64,000 nucleotides of DNA from positions 1-64,000 of the forward strand of contig JACYME010000151.1 in NCBI GenBank assembly GCA_015272155.1. Reading direction: 5' to 3'. This stretch comes from Leptolyngbyaceae cyanobacterium T60_A2020_046 (GTDB lineage: Bacteria > Cyanobacteriota > Cyanobacteriia > Phormidesmidales > Phormidesmidaceae). The notes under the pieces are model-generated. The model was given only the letters and a program-made list of their open reading frames with translations, did not search any database and had not been told where the DNA came from. Numbering within the stretch: position 1 is the first letter of the stretch; each line of letters begins with the position of its first letter. The translations under genes and the position numbers were made by a program. Shown here one piece after another: positions 31,855 through 40,393 of the stretch.

Positions 31855-32655
31855 ATGTTTGCTCTGCGCCAATGGTGGAATCAACATGCACTGAGGACGG
31901 CGCTCATTGCGCTCGCGATCGCGACGGCCTGGGCTGTTCGAGAGACGGGTGCATCGCCTATTTATGAGGTGTACCGATGGGTGACGAGTCCGCTTCACCC
32001 AGGTGCATCTCGTCGAGATGTACTGGCTTCTAGCTATACCCAAGAGCTTCAACAGCAGATTGTCGAGCTTGAAAGCCAGAATCGTTCCCTGCGTCAGCTT
32101 CTGGATGCACCACGGGCCGAAACTGGGGCGAGCATTCCCGCCGCGGTCATTGGCCGGAGTGCTGGCGAATGGTGGCAGCAGATTGTCATTAGTCGTGGAA
32201 GCAATGCTGGGGTTCAGGTCGGTTATGTGGTGGAAGGCCCAGGTGGCCTTGTCGGTCGCGTCATTGCGGTATCTCCTTCGAGCAGCCGTGTGTTGCTGAT
32301 TAGCGATCGCACCAGTCGAGTGGGCGCACGGGTCAGCCGTAGTCGCGCAACGGGCTATGTGCGCGGGCGCATGGGACAGCAGGTCATTATGGAATTTTTT
32401 GATAAGATGCCCGAAGTTCGTGAAGGCGACGTTGTGGTGACCTCCTCCTACAGCCAGCTTTTCCCGCAGGATCGGGTGATCGGTCGTGTTGTTTCCCTTG
32501 ACTTGAGCAAAAGCCCTGCCCCTGAGGTCACCATTGAGCTGACGGCCCCCCTCGATATTTTGGAATGGGTTGAGGTCGTACCCTTTGAACCCTCTGAGGC
32601 TCCGGAAGACGCGCCGCCCGCTGTGCTCGACTCTGGAGATGGCTTGACACCATGA
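31855..32655 (+). CDS. mreC: Rod shape-determining protein MreC
   Basis: The 266-residue bitopic protein links MreB to the wall-synthesis complex. A membrane helix lies at residues 13-28 (RTALIALAIATAWAV), and a coiled coil at about 55-85 (LQQQIVELESQNRSLRQLL). The periplasmic beta-barrel domain follows (AAVIGRSAGEWWQQIVISRGSNAGVQ and QVIMEFFDKMPEVREGDVVVTS). A short acidic-proline tail ends it. Its TGA overlaps the mreD ATG. Confidence 0.93.
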   Translation: MFALRQWWNQHALRTALIALAIATAWAVRETGASPIYEVYRWVTSPLHPGASRRDVLASSYTQELQQQIVELESQNRSLRQLLDAPRAETGASIPAAVIGRSAGEWWQQIVISRGSNAGVQVGYVVEGPGGLVGRVIAVSPSSSRVLLISDRTSRVGARVSRSRATGYVRGRMGQQVIMEFFDKMPEVREGDVVVTSSYSQLFPQDRVIGRVVSLDLSKSPAPEVTIELTAPLDILEWVEVVPFEPSEAPEDAPPAVLDSGDGLTP

Positions 32656-33242
32656 CGGCAACCGTCACCACCAGCCTCAACAAACTCAAGCGGTATCGCT
32701 GGCTCAATGTTGCCATCACCCTCGGGTCGGTCTGGGGGTGCATGATGTTATTGCCCGTGCGCCCGCCGGGGATGGAGTTGTTGGGGGTCGGGCCGAGCTG
32801 GCTTCTGATTTGGGTGGTTGCGTGGAGCATTAACCGGAATGTTGTGGATGGTGCGATCGCAGGGCTTATTCTTGGTTTCTTACAAGATGCAATGACTGGG
32901 CCATATCCTACCCATGCTATCGGGCTTGTCATTGTCGGAATGCTCACTGCTCGAATTCAGAAGCAGCGTTTTATTCAGGAAGACTTTGTTTCCATTTCTA
33001 TGATTGTGTTTGGGATGGCTGTCGTCGCCCAAACCGCGATGGCGCTCCAGATCACGGCCCAACGCCTGATTCAAGTGGGGGTGAGTTATCCCCAGCTTCC
33101 CGAAATCTGGCTTCAGCATCAGCGTATTGCCCTCAGTTCTGCCATTTTGAGCAGCCTGTGGGCTCCGGCGCTGTACTATCCGCTCAATCGCTGGTGGCGG
33201 CACTATACTCGCGTTGTTGCCCCTCCCGGCAACACCCCCTGA
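32652..33242 (+). CDS. mreD: Rod shape-determining membrane protein MreD
   Basis: The 196-residue integral membrane protein has five to six hydrophobic segments. One carries the family feature GVGPSWLLIWVVAWSINRN followed by DGAIAGLILGFLQDAMTGPYPTHAIGL. MreD sequences diverge strongly, so the operon position is the strongest evidence. The ATG at 32652 overlaps the mreC stop (ATGA), implying coupled translation. Confidence 0.88.
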   Translation: MTATVTTSLNKLKRYRWLNVAITLGSVWGCMMLLPVRPPGMELLGVGPSWLLIWVVAWSINRNVVDGAIAGLILGFLQDAMTGPYPTHAIGLVIVGMLTARIQKQRFIQEDFVSISMIVFGMAVVAQTAMALQITAQRLIQVGVSYPQLPEIWLQHQRIALSSAILSSLWAPALYYPLNRWWRHYTRVVAPPGNTP

Positions 33243-33370
33243 GGACATTCAGCCGCATCCAGATCTAGTGACTGAGGTGAAAAACACATTCTCCAGTGCT
33301 GCTTGCGCGGGTCTTCGCCCCTGATTCTGAATCGGAACCACATCCATTGCAATGGAGCAAAGCTGGATGG

Positions 33371-33402
33371 GACGGGGGCAGATACCGACGGGGGCAGATA
33401 CC
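33371..33402. repeat. 16-base exact tandem duplication
   Basis: The unit gacgggggcagatacc occurs twice in direct succession (33371-33386 and 33387-33402) in the gap after mreD. Confidence 0.9.
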
Positions 33403-33487
33403 AGAGTTTTGGGATCCTGAGATCAGCCACAAAAAAATGGGTGTGCGGTACTTGCCACACACCCACTGCTCCAGCTACAGCACAACA

Positions 33488-33547
33488 GTGAAAGATTGAG
33501 TGAAGGAGTGAAAGATTGAGTGAAGGAGTGAAAGATTGAGTGAAGGA
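33488..33547. repeat. 20-base tandem repeat, three exact copies
   Basis: The unit gtgaaagattgagtgaagga is present three times without mismatch (33488-33507, 33508-33527, 33528-33547), between convergent genes. The unit is not a multiple of three and lies outside any credible gene. It probably arose by replication slippage and may vary between strains. Confidence 0.92.
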
Positions 33548-33599
33548 GTGCTTCAGGACTGCCTGCGGCCATGATGATCGCGATCGCAGCCCCATCAAC

Positions 33600-34016
33600 C
33601 TATGCAAATTGATGCATTTCTTCTTCAAGCTGACGAACGAGCGCATCGTTCCCCTGCGCTTGGGCAACCGCAATGCGATGCTGCAAAGAGCGGCGGATGT
33701 TGTCTTGATGAATCCGCGCGGCTTCTTGGAGAAGTTGACGGCGAGCAGCAGCCATAGAATTGAACATCGGAAAAGACCTCGCGGTAGCGTGAGCGTCAGA
33801 CTGAGACGCCGGAGCGGCCTCAACCTGACCGTGGGAATTCGTGTGATAAGCTGCGCCCCGGTAGCTGAGATCAGCCACAGGCTGAGGGAAAGGAATGTGA
33901 CGCACATAGCTCATCCGCGCCGGACGGCCACGATAGTGCCCCAAAATTTCACTTTCTGTCACCTCCAGGACAGGCGGGGTGTAATCATACTCAGCACCCC
34001 GGTAACAAAGCTTCAT
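33600..34016 (-). CDS. DUF4278 domain protein
   Basis: From the ATG at 34016 the protein has 138 residues and starts with the DUF4278 motif MKLCYRGAEYDYTPP. Two further YRG units follow (GHYRGRPA near residue 37 and LSYRGAAYHT near residue 62), as in this cyanobacterial family of unknown function. The C-terminal half is helical and charged (RRQLLQEAARIHQDNIRRSLQ then RQLEEEMHQF) and probably forms a coiled coil. Nine residues upstream in the open frame are not conserved. Confidence 0.85.
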   Translation of the reverse strand: MKLCYRGAEYDYTPPVLEVTESEILGHYRGRPARMSYVRHIPFPQPVADLSYRGAAYHTNSHGQVEAAPASQSDAHATARSFPMFNSMAAARRQLLQEAARIHQDNIRRSLQHRIAVAQAQGNDALVRQLEEEMHQFA

Positions 34017-34567
34017 ATTTCGCCTCCAAGTGTATCCATCCACTCATGTTCAGTACTAAAGAGGCGCGTTCCTTCGGGTTTGAGCCCTACTTCCGTCTCA
34101 ACCCTGCTCTAACTCAGGTCAAAGCAAGGGGCGTTGAGATGAACGATTCACTAAATTCTGTGTTTGATTTTACGGTTCCAGGCAGGATGTCAGCAGCTCC
34201 TGAAATTAAAAGTCACATTCTCGATCCCACTCAATTGCCCTCTCGGCAAGACTTTAGCTTGTCATCCGTAGAATTTCTGAGAAGATTTTGACATTAAACT
34301 TCACGAATTCCTTGGCTTGAGGGACTCTGGATGCGAAGGCTTACCCATGGGCGGTGTTGCCAGTGTGGCAAGCGGAGAGGGTGTTAGGGCTGTTGGGTCG
34401 TGCTAAAGCGCTGATCCCGTCGGCATTTCTGCGCGATCGCGGCATTCATCCATGGCGTGAATCGGAATGCGATCGTGCGCTTTTCAGTCAACTGCGGTCA
34501 GTTTCGACTATGCTGAAACAAACACCCTCTTCACGAAACTTAATTCACCGCAACCTGGGCTGATCCC
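34017..34567. other. Divergent intergenic region before the PTPS gene
   Basis: These 551 bases should contain the promoters of the DUF4278 and PTPS genes. Two short plus-strand frames (34046-34291 and 34354-34563) show no recognisable similarity or good ribosome binding site and are not called. Confidence 0.35.
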
Positions 34568-35434
34568 ATGAAGTGCATTATTCATCGCCGCGCCCAGTTT
34601 TCGGCAAGCCATCGGTACTGGCTACCAGAGCTGAGCGATGCCGACAACTACGCAAAATTTGGCCGCTGTGCAAACGCCCCTGGGCACGGTCATAACTATG
34701 TTTTGTTCGTCTCGATGGAAGGTGAGCTTGACGAATACGGTATGGTGCTCAACCTATCCGATGTCAAAAAGGTCATCAAAGCAGAGGTGACCCAACCCCT
34801 AGACTTTTCCTACCTAAACGATGCATGGCCTGAATTTCAGGCCACATTGCCAACCACGGAATATATGGCTCAGGTAATTTGGCAGCGTCTCGTCCCCCAT
34901 CTTCCTGTAGTCAAGATTCAACTGTTTGAACATCCTGAACTCTGGGCGGAATATACCGGAAACGACATGGAAGCTTACTTGACCCTCAGCACCCACTTCA
35001 GCGCTGCGCATCGACTGGCCTCGCCGCGCCTTAGCTACGACGAGAATGTGGAAATTTACGGCAAGTGCGCCCGACCCAACGGCCATGGGCACAACTATCA
35101 CCTTGAGGTGACGGTGCAGGGCGAGATTGATCCCCGCACGGGCATGATTGCTGATTTGGGCGAAATCCAGTCTGCTATTGATACCCACGTGGTGGAACCC
35201 TTCGACCATACCTTTTTGAACAAAGACATCCCGTATTTTGCTGAGGTGGTGCCCACAGCGGAGAATATCGCGGTGCATATTCGGGATTTGCTGCGGGAGC
35301 CGATTCGGCAAACAGGGGCGCGTCTCCATCGGGTGAAGCTGATCGAAAGCCCGAACAACTCTGCAGAGGTGTACTGCACTGAGGCTGAAGAGTCGATCGC
35401 ACCCGTTGACGCACCAGAACTCGCAACGGTGTAG
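34568..35434 (+). CDS. Tandem 6-pyruvoyl-tetrahydropterin synthase
   Basis: This 288-residue protein contains two PTPS/QueD-fold domains in a row (about 1-130 and 135-270). The family converts 7,8-dihydroneopterin triphosphate to pterin products using zinc. Both domains keep the zinc ligands (His15, His40, His42; His148, His173, His175), a cysteine in the C-x5-HGH spacing (Cys34, Cys167) and a late glutamate (Glu121, Glu260). That spacing is the animal PTPS form, whereas QueD has C-x3-HGH. So biopterin-type pterin synthesis is more likely than queuosine. Domain 2 has the Asp-His pair (Asp213-His214). Domain 1 has Asp79-Phe80, so its catalytic histidine is missing and it may be structural. Confidence 0.88.
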   Translation: MKCIIHRRAQFSASHRYWLPELSDADNYAKFGRCANAPGHGHNYVLFVSMEGELDEYGMVLNLSDVKKVIKAEVTQPLDFSYLNDAWPEFQATLPTTEYMAQVIWQRLVPHLPVVKIQLFEHPELWAEYTGNDMEAYLTLSTHFSAAHRLASPRLSYDENVEIYGKCARPNGHGHNYHLEVTVQGEIDPRTGMIADLGEIQSAIDTHVVEPFDHTFLNKDIPYFAEVVPTAENIAVHIRDLLREPIRQTGARLHRVKLIESPNNSAEVYCTEAEESIAPVDAPELATV

Positions 35435-35528
35435 GCGATCTCACCGACGTCTGAGTTTCACTCAAACCTGGCTCAAGGCCCTGTCGCATTTGCAAAGTGT
35501 GGCGGGGCTTTTTGCCGTGGGTCTGGGG

Positions 35529-36350
35529 CTAGGATGAGCGGTTCGCCACGGGTTTCACAAGGGGTAGAAACGTTTCAACCCAGTCAGCCCGGTTGGTGAC
35601 CAGGGTGGGATAGGGGCGATCGCGATAGTTTTTGCCCACCTGAAGCGGAAACGGCGGTGTATCATCCAGCGGCGTCCATGTTGCCCCGGCGGCCTGCAAA
35701 ATCGGCCAGACGCCCGCGATATCCCAGATTTTTGGGGTGGCTTCGACTGCGCCGACGGCATAGCCAGCGGCAACCAGCAGCAGGTTATAGGATGCAACAC
35801 CCAACATTCGCACCTTGCAGGGAAAGGGGTGCTGGAGGATCTGAGTGCTGCGGGCGCAGAGGCTAAAGAACTGATTTTTGGCTGGGGATGCTGTACTGGC
35901 ATGAATCGCGCGATCGCCCAAAAATGCCCCCTGCGGCATCGTCAGCCCGCTATCTCCTGGCCAATAGCCATAAAACTGATGCCCCAAGGAAGGAATCAAA
36001 ACATACCCATAAACTGGCGTGCCGCGATAGAGCAGGCCCAAAGAAATGCCCCACAGGGGAATTCCGCGCGTAAAGTTAGTGGTGCCATCAATGGGGTCAA
36101 TGATCCAGCACCAGTCAGTATTGGGGAAAACGTGAACCGTTTCCTCACTCAACACGCCGTGGGTTGGAAACTGAGCGTGAATCGCCTTGCGCAGGCGATC
36201 GTCCGACCACTGATCAAACTGCGTGACCAGGCTGCCGTCCCCTTTTTCCTCTGCCGTGGCGCTACCCAACACCCCCAGCAACTTTTCGCCCACCTCTGCC
36301 GTGATCTGATGCGAAAAAATCAGCACATCGTCCCAGAATGCTTGTTGCAT
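35529..36350 (-). CDS. Inositol monophosphatase family phosphatase
   Basis: The 273-residue Mg-dependent phosphatase has the family's metal motifs: VLSEE (about residue 68), DPIDGTTNFTRGIPLWG (about 87-103) and the C-terminal WDIAGVWPILQAAG. Members hydrolyse inositol monophosphates, histidinol phosphate, 3'-phosphoadenosine 5'-phosphate or sugar phosphates. The sequence alone does not decide which. The length is normal. It is three bases downstream of the minus-strand PucC-like transporter, so the two are probably co-transcribed. Confidence 0.9.
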   Translation of the reverse strand: MQQAFWDDVLIFSHQITAEVGEKLLGVLGSATAEEKGDGSLVTQFDQWSDDRLRKAIHAQFPTHGVLSEETVHVFPNTDWCWIIDPIDGTTNFTRGIPLWGISLGLLYRGTPVYGYVLIPSLGHQFYGYWPGDSGLTMPQGAFLGDRAIHASTASPAKNQFFSLCARSTQILQHPFPCKVRMLGVASYNLLLVAAGYAVGAVEATPKIWDIAGVWPILQAAGATWTPLDDTPPFPLQVGKNYRDRPYPTLVTNRADWVETFLPLVKPVANRSS

Positions 36351-36353
36351 GGG

Positions 36354-37766
36354 TTAATCCAGATCCAGTTCCATTAACGTCGCGATCGCTTTGCTGGAGT
36401 CATCGCGAAACGCCTGCACATTGATGCGCGTCAGCAGCGCAAACGCAATCACCATCCCCAGCGCCTGACACCCAAACACCAAGGCAAAGGCTGGCAAAGG
36501 CTGACCAAAAATCTGTCGCCCAACATCCAAAATCGTGCCACCCAGCACCGTCGCGCTGGCTTGGGCCATCGCCTGGGCCAGACCCCACGCCCCGATGAAA
36601 GTGCCCGCAGTTTCTGCCGCCGTCAAATCCAGCATGAGGCTGACGGCGCTATTGGTCAAAATCCCAGAGGCCAGACCAAAGAGCATCACTGCACTGCGTA
36701 GCAGCGTTGGGTTGCTGGTCACCCCAGACAAAATCACCAGCACAAAACACGTCGCGCTGAACAAACAGCCCAGCATGGCGGTGCGCTGTTTACCCCAGCG
36801 TGGCACGATCACAAATCCGGCAATGCCAATGCCCACCAAAATGCCATAGCCCCAAAACTGGTTGAGTCCCGCGCTTTCCCCAATGCTGAGGTTGAAAACT
36901 TCGCGGGCATAGGGTTCTAAGACGGGTTGTTGAAGGAAGAGGCTGATGGTCATCATCAGCAAAAACAGGAAAAAGAATCCGGTTTGGGGAGATGCCGTGA
37001 GGACTGAAATCGCTTGTTTGAGCGTGATTTGATCTTCACGCCCTGAGAGGGTCGATCGCGTCGCATAGCGGGAGTATTTTTTCTCGATCCCAACGGTGGC
37101 AATGATTCCCAGGGCGACCACGCTCAAGGGAAACAAAATAAACAGACGGGTGATGGCTGTTTCCAAGGTGGCGGGGGACAGTCCCTCCAGCATTTTTTCG
37201 CCCACGATCGCACCCACCACAATGCCCACCATCAGCATGGCCCAGACGATGCCCACCAGTTGTGAGCGGTTGTCTTCGTCTGACACGTCCACCAACAGTG
37301 CCGCAAAGGGAGTCGAACTGGAGGCAATGCACAGCCCATAGAGGGCAAACATCCCGGCGAGCAGAGTCAGCCAGCCATAGCTCACTGCCGTCCAACCCTC
37401 GGCAATGCTGGCCCCCAGTTGCCACACCACTTGGATGGCGATGAACAGGCAGAGGGCTTGGAGGCCCAACCCGAGCCACACATATCCGGTGCGGTGGTAG
37501 CCCTGGATCGGTTTGGAGTCAGACAGTTGCCCCATCCAGACGCGGGCGGGTGAGACAAACTGATACATCGAGATCGCGCCCGAGGCCAAAATTCCCGGGA
37601 TCCGCAGTTCTGAAATTAGGACTTGGTTCAAAATGCCCAGGGTTAGCAATGACAGCAGCCCCAGCCCCATTTGAAAAAGACCCAGCCGAAACATGGTGAA
37701 CAGGTTGATGCGGGGGAGCGTGACCGTCGAAGTGGGGGTGGATTCGAGGAAGTCTCGGGTGGACAT
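36354..37766 (-). CDS. PucC/BCD-family MFS transporter
   Basis: This membrane protein has about 470 residues and twelve helices, and belongs to the bacteriochlorophyll delivery (BCD) group of the major facilitator superfamily. In phototrophs PucC and LhaA help assemble light-harvesting complexes. Typical stretches are LFQMGLGLLSLLTLGILNQVLI, SPARVWMGQLSDSKPI and SSSTPFAALLVDVSDEDNR. The open frame runs to 37931, but the ATG at 37766 (STRDFLESTPTSTV) leads straight into the conserved first helix. The exact start is uncertain. A chlorophyll or pigment-protein role fits its family but is not proven. Confidence 0.85.
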   Translation of the reverse strand: MSTRDFLESTPTSTVTLPRINLFTMFRLGLFQMGLGLLSLLTLGILNQVLISELRIPGILASGAISMYQFVSPARVWMGQLSDSKPIQGYHRTGYVWLGLGLQALCLFIAIQVVWQLGASIAEGWTAVSYGWLTLLAGMFALYGLCIASSSTPFAALLVDVSDEDNRSQLVGIVWAMLMVGIVVGAIVGEKMLEGLSPATLETAITRLFILFPLSVVALGIIATVGIEKKYSRYATRSTLSGREDQITLKQAISVLTASPQTGFFFLFLLMMTISLFLQQPVLEPYAREVFNLSIGESAGLNQFWGYGILVGIGIAGFVIVPRWGKQRTAMLGCLFSATCFVLVILSGVTSNPTLLRSAVMLFGLASGILTNSAVSLMLDLTAAETAGTFIGAWGLAQAMAQASATVLGGTILDVGRQIFGQPLPAFALVFGCQALGMVIAFALLTRINVQAFRDDSSKAIATLMELDLD

Positions 37767-37989
37767 GGTGCCAGACTGAGGAGTGACAGGGGTAAGCGGA
37801 GGCGCATTCTTGAAAATGCGTCCTTTCACCAGGATAAGGGCTCTCAGGGCAGGGGCGATCGCGGAAAAGTCGGTTTGGATGTCGCCCGTGACAGGCACAG
37901 AAAAACAAAAGACGGGGCGCATGAGACCCATGCACTCCGCCCCTGCTGCCTAGGGCCGCGCGATCGCGACCCTAGCGCGAAAGAATTGT

Positions 37990-38733
37990 CTAGCGCACCA
38001 ATGCTGTGCGGCTCACCGTTTGCAGCGCATCGGCCAAGCTGCGCACCACGGCTACCATCGCGAGCTCGTTGTCGAGCTTGTTGACCGCTGAACCGACGCC
38101 AATCCCGGCTGCACCCGCCGCGATCGCCATCGGAGCCGTGACATCCGACAACCCCGACGCGCACAACACCGGCACTGATACCGCGCGAGAAATTTCTCGC
38201 GCTGCTGCCAGGGTGGGCGCAGCTTTTTCAATCAGACCCAGGGTGCCTGCGTGGGTGGGGCTGCTGCTGGTGCCACCCTCAGTCTGGATGATGTCTGCGC
38301 CTGCCGCGACGAGATCTTCCGCCAGTTGCACCTGTTCATCCAAGGCGAGGATGTGGGGCACCGTGACCGATAGGGTCATGTGGGGCAGCAATTCGCGAGT
38401 ACGACGGGTCAGGGCGAGCACGTCCGCCGCTTCAAAGCGAATGCCCTGGGCATAGAATGCATCGAAGTTTCCGATTTCGATCAGGTCAGCCCCAGCCGCA
38501 ACGGGCGCGAGAAACGCTTCGGCTTCGACGGCGGAAACGCAAATGGGGAGGGTAGTACGTGCCTTCGCCATGCGCACGAGGTCGGCATCGGCGGCAATGT
38601 CCAAAAAGGTTGCCCCGCCCTGATCGGCGGCCTGCACAACGGCAGCAACGCGATCGCGATCGAAATTGGTCAACCCGCTGATGATTTTGAGCGCCCGACC
38701 TTGGGCAAAGGCAGAGTGAAGCTTAGCGTTCAT
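37990..38733 (-). CDS. ycf23: Ycf23/DUF561 TIM-barrel protein
   Basis: The 247-residue protein is the cyanobacterial counterpart of plastid-encoded Ycf23. It has a TIM-barrel layout with LKIISGLTNFD at strand 1, GGATFLDIAAD, PICVSAVEAEAFLAPV, GADLIEIGNFD, GADIIQTEGGTSSSPTHAGTLGLI and a phosphate-binding-like end (VLCASGLSDVTAPMAIAAGAAGIGVGSAV). It is conserved across cyanobacteria and red-lineage plastids, but the reaction is unknown. The start ATG at 38733 is unambiguous. Confidence 0.9.
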   Translation of the reverse strand: MNAKLHSAFAQGRALKIISGLTNFDRDRVAAVVQAADQGGATFLDIAADADLVRMAKARTTLPICVSAVEAEAFLAPVAAGADLIEIGNFDAFYAQGIRFEAADVLALTRRTRELLPHMTLSVTVPHILALDEQVQLAEDLVAAGADIIQTEGGTSSSPTHAGTLGLIEKAAPTLAAAREISRAVSVPVLCASGLSDVTAPMAIAAGAAGIGVGSAVNKLDNELAMVAVVRSLADALQTVSRTALVR

Positions 38734-38860
38734 GATCCTCGGATCCTCGCATCAAATCCTTAACTGCCCTATTGTGCCATTGCCACAGATAGAGAAGGTC
38801 ACGCCGCTGACAGAACCCACTTAACGTTCGGCAGAAATCACAAACGAATCCGTGCCCGGG

Positions 38861-39439
38861 TTAGGATCCTGTCGAAGCTGAAGCAGAGGGATTCGGCAGC
38901 TTTGATTGAATCTCAGCGGCGACTTCATCGGGCGGGCGGCTGCCATCGACTCGAATCAATTTCTTGCGGTAGTCGTAATAGTCCAAAATCGGCACGGTGC
39001 GCTCATAGAGCAGCTCGATGCGGCGTTCAACGGCTTCAGGGTTGTCGTCCGATCGCGATCGCTCCAGCGATCGCGCGATCAACGTCGGCTTCGGCACATC
39101 CAGCCAAATCGCACAATCGACCTGTTGGTGAATGTCATCGAGCAAAAAGTCCAGCTCTTCTGCTTGAAATGCCGTGCGGGGATACCCATCCAACAACCAT
39201 CCCCGCTGAGCATCCGGCTTTTGGAGGCGATCGCGCATCAGGTCAATCATAGTGGAATCGTCAATCAGTTCCCCCTTTTCCACCAAGGGCCGCACTGCAT
39301 CCCCGAGGGGGGTGTGCGCCTCAATCGCCCGATAGAGCAAATCTCCCGTCGAAATCCACGGAATACTTAAGGCCCGTGTGATGCGCTTGGCCTGCGTGCC
39401 CTTGCCTGCGCCGGGGCCTCCTAGCATGATGAATCTCAC
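38861..39439 (-). CDS. adk: Adenylate kinase
   Basis: Adenylate kinase balances ATP, ADP and AMP. The 192-residue enzyme has the P-loop GGPGAGKGTQAKRI, the AMP-binding stretch STGDLLYRAIEAHTPLG, the GWLLDGYPRTAFQAEEL motif and a short lid without zinc cysteines (RSRSDDNPEAVERRIELL). It belongs to the short-lid group common in cyanobacteria. Three overlapping HIP1-like sites are packed into the lid-coding region around 39048-39085. It stands upstream of ycf23 on the same strand. Confidence 0.93.
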   Translation of the reverse strand: MRFIMLGGPGAGKGTQAKRITRALSIPWISTGDLLYRAIEAHTPLGDAVRPLVEKGELIDDSTMIDLMRDRLQKPDAQRGWLLDGYPRTAFQAEELDFLLDDIHQQVDCAIWLDVPKPTLIARSLERSRSDDNPEAVERRIELLYERTVPILDYYDYRKKLIRVDGSRPPDEVAAEIQSKLPNPSASASTGS

Positions 39440-39564
39440 CGCGAACCTCCTCTCGGCTCTTGCTTTAACCTTACTGCTGGGATCCCGTCTTTGTTGGCAT
39501 TTTGCAAGGATTATTGAGGCATTGCTTCCCAGACGATTGCGCCCCGTTCCTGCCGCGATCGCAA

Positions 39565-40389
39565 TTACTGCACCCGGCGAATCTGGCTCAGCACCTGTTG
39601 AATTTCAAAGGCATCGTAGGCATCGGGATGGGCGCTGAGATAGGCTGTCAGGTCGTCGCGCGCGGCCTCAAGTTGCCCCATGCGATAGTGAATCAGGCCG
39701 CGATCGCGACGTTCGATGGTGGCATCTGGCATCACGATGAGAATGCGGTCAATGGCTGCTAGGGTGCGGGTGGTGTCCTGCCGATGCAGATAAATCCCCT
39801 TCAGGTTGGTCAACATGCGCACCAAAAACGGACGTGGCCCGATGGTGTTGAGGTGGGTTGACTGAAGCTCCGCCGCTTCGCCATAGAGCTGTTTGAGGCG
39901 ATCGCGACAGTCCTCCTCAAACAGAATGTCGCCCCCATGAAACGCATCCACAAACACCGCCATTTCATCCACTGTGGGCCGCAGCAAAAAGTGCCCCGGC
40001 ATTCCCACCCCCGCCATTGGAAACCCCACCCGATTCGCGAGCTCCAGGTACACCAGCGACAGCGTGATCGGAATCCCTGTGCGCCGTGCAAGCACCTCAT
40101 TGAGAAAGCTATTCCTCGGGTCGTAATAATCGCGGGTATTGCCGCGAAATCCCAACTCATCAAAGAGATACTGATTCATCGCCCGAATCACCTTCATGGG
40201 ATAGCGGCTTTCTGGTAGCCGATTGTGCAGCTCTGCCGCCATCACATCCAGGGTTTTCAGACACGCCTCACAGTTCAGGTGGGGATATTCTTCCTGGGCC
40301 AGATACAGAGCCGCTGCGGCCAGATCAATCTCTGCATCGGGTTTCTGCACCTCGGCTTGAAAGCGATCGCGGGCCGTCGGTTTACTCAT
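39565..40389 (-). CDS. SirB1 family protein (transglutaminase-like plus TPR)
   Basis: From the ATG at 40389 the protein has 274 residues. The N-terminal SirB1 domain includes YYDPRNSFLNEVLARRTGIPITLSLVYLELANRVGFPM and AGVGMPGHFLLRP, a degenerate transglutaminase-like fold. The C-terminal third (NLKGIYLHRQDTTRTLAAIDRILIVMPDATIERRDRGLIHYRMG) is two TPR-like repeats. The molecular role of SirB1 proteins is unknown. The ATG lies four bases after the cruP stop, while an alternative start at 40422 would overlap it. It is co-transcribed with cruP. Confidence 0.87.
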   Translation of the reverse strand: MSKPTARDRFQAEVQKPDAEIDLAAAALYLAQEEYPHLNCEACLKTLDVMAAELHNRLPESRYPMKVIRAMNQYLFDELGFRGNTRDYYDPRNSFLNEVLARRTGIPITLSLVYLELANRVGFPMAGVGMPGHFLLRPTVDEMAVFVDAFHGGDILFEEDCRDRLKQLYGEAAELQSTHLNTIGPRPFLVRMLTNLKGIYLHRQDTTRTLAAIDRILIVMPDATIERRDRGLIHYRMGQLEAARDDLTAYLSAHPDAYDAFEIQQVLSQIRRVQ

Positions 40390-40393
40390 CGGG

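Larger units (their letters stand above)
33243..33599. other. mreD-DUF4278 intergenic stretch with short tandem repeats
   Basis: The two genes converge on these 357 bases. They hold a 16-base exact tandem duplication, an imperfect GC-rich hairpin (gggtgtg...cacacccc-like, about 33439-33465) and a three-copy 20-base repeat. No gene is supported. Confidence 0.5.
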
